Shown here: positions 63,570 to 64,000 of the stretch, piece by piece
How positions within the stretch are numbered: position 1 is the first letter of the stretch
Layout of the letters: each line of letters starts with the position of its first letter
Assembly (NCBI GenBank): GCA_964019155.1
Contig: OZ025242.1
Span: 88,735,705 to 88,799,704, forward strand
Reading direction: 5' to 3'
From: Osedax fenrisi
Taxonomy: Eukaryota > Annelida > Polychaeta > Sabellida > Siboglinidae
DNA length: 64,000 bases
Made by a program: the position numbers and the translations under genes
Notes under the pieces: generated by a model
What the model saw: the letters and a program-made list of their open reading frames with translations, nothing else
What the model was told of the DNA's origin: nothing
Database searches by the model: none

Positions 63570-64000
63570 TTACCTTACCCGGTCGAGCTTTCTCGGCAGT
63601 TTATAACACAACTCTTCCATCCATCTCTATCGTTCATCGAGGTCGGTAGCTCATCTAGTGTTCGTTCTGTATCTTCCATCAGTTGATCGATGTATGATTT
63701 CGGTGGACGACCACGAGATCTTTTTCCATGTAGTGGTTGCCAGAGAAGTAGATCGCTTGTGAGTTCATTTTTACTTCTCCAGCAATGGCCCGCAAATCTC
63801 AGTCTTTGCTCGCGAATAGAGTTTGTGAGTTTAGGTATTTTACCATATAATTCTTTATTCGTTAGGTGTTGTCTCCATGATTTGTTAAGGGCAGCACGAA
63901 GCAATCGAGTATATGTTCCATCCAATTTTTTCTCTAAAGTTGATGTTAGAGTCCATGTAATGGCGCCATATACTAATACCGATTCCACTGCAGCTCTAAA
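63569..64000 (-). pseudogene. RTE-like LINE, C-terminal fragment (runs off the window)
   Basis: An open frame enters from the right edge and ends at 63575: ESVLVYGAITWTLTSTLEKK, LDGTYTRLLRAALNKSWRQH, then LRFAGHCWRSKNELTSDLLL, GKRSRGRPPKSYIDQLMEDT and DRDGWKSCV. This is the region after the polymerase domain in RTE-like elements; GRPPKSYIDQL is characteristic. It is unbroken, hence younger than the copies at 17.7 and 54.3 kb. The tail is GGTAAGGTAAG, then TA. Confidence 0.9.

Overview
The window reads as nuclear DNA of an invertebrate animal. It is extremely AT-rich and littered with long (TA)n runs. Genes are split by short GT-AG introns, and non-LTR retrotransposons (LINEs), tRNA-derived SINEs and small DNA transposons fill most of the space. 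A FAM20-type secretory kinase supports an animal. The LINE types and the genome style would suit a sponge or cnidarian, but nothing here fixes the phylum.

Layout. 1-8.3 kb holds no recognised gene; it has microsatellites, a 1.1-kb minisatellite at 3.7-4.8 kb and a 0.9-kb MITE at 6.2-7.2 kb. 8.3-11.1 kb carries the C-terminal half of a FAM20A/C-type kinase gene (+ strand, six exons located). 11.1-29.8 kb is repeat territory: SINEs, three copies of a TA-flanked MITE family (a fourth lies at 36.7 kb), a decayed LINE at 17.7-18.9 kb, and two GC-richer or motif-dense blocks. 29.9 kb has one exon that looks like the start of a MIF/DDT-type gene, followed by a decayed LINE (30.3-31.7 kb, - strand). 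33.94-35.81 kb is a hAT transposon with a perfect 8-bp target duplication. It landed on the acceptor of what looks like a terminal coding exon, and an 18-bp minisatellite follows.

The most striking content is a pair of intact, paralogous leucine-rich-repeat genes on the - strand (39.25-41.35 kb and 56.04-57.36 kb). Each has three exons and encodes 344 residues: signal peptide, N-terminal cap, about six LRRs, C-terminal cap, stalk and hydrophobic tail with no cytoplasmic part. This is the general layout of secreted or GPI-linked LRR receptors such as agnathan VLRs and GPIb. The two sit in a duplicated block whose 3' flank reappears at 63.3-63.5 kb, so a longer tandem array probably continues beyond the window. 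The second copy has lost one cysteine from each cap.

Between and around these genes lie LINEs of at least three types (46.0-47.8, 51.4-53.0, 54.3-55.1, 58.7-59.6 and 63.6-64.0 kb) and several DNA-transposon-like elements. Two of these give clean insertion evidence: a MITE inside a LINE reading frame (58.87-59.48 kb), and a 1.8-kb element containing a near-perfect 188-bp palindrome (60.6-62.4 kb). All exon calls come from reading frames and splice sites by eye; no database search was possible.
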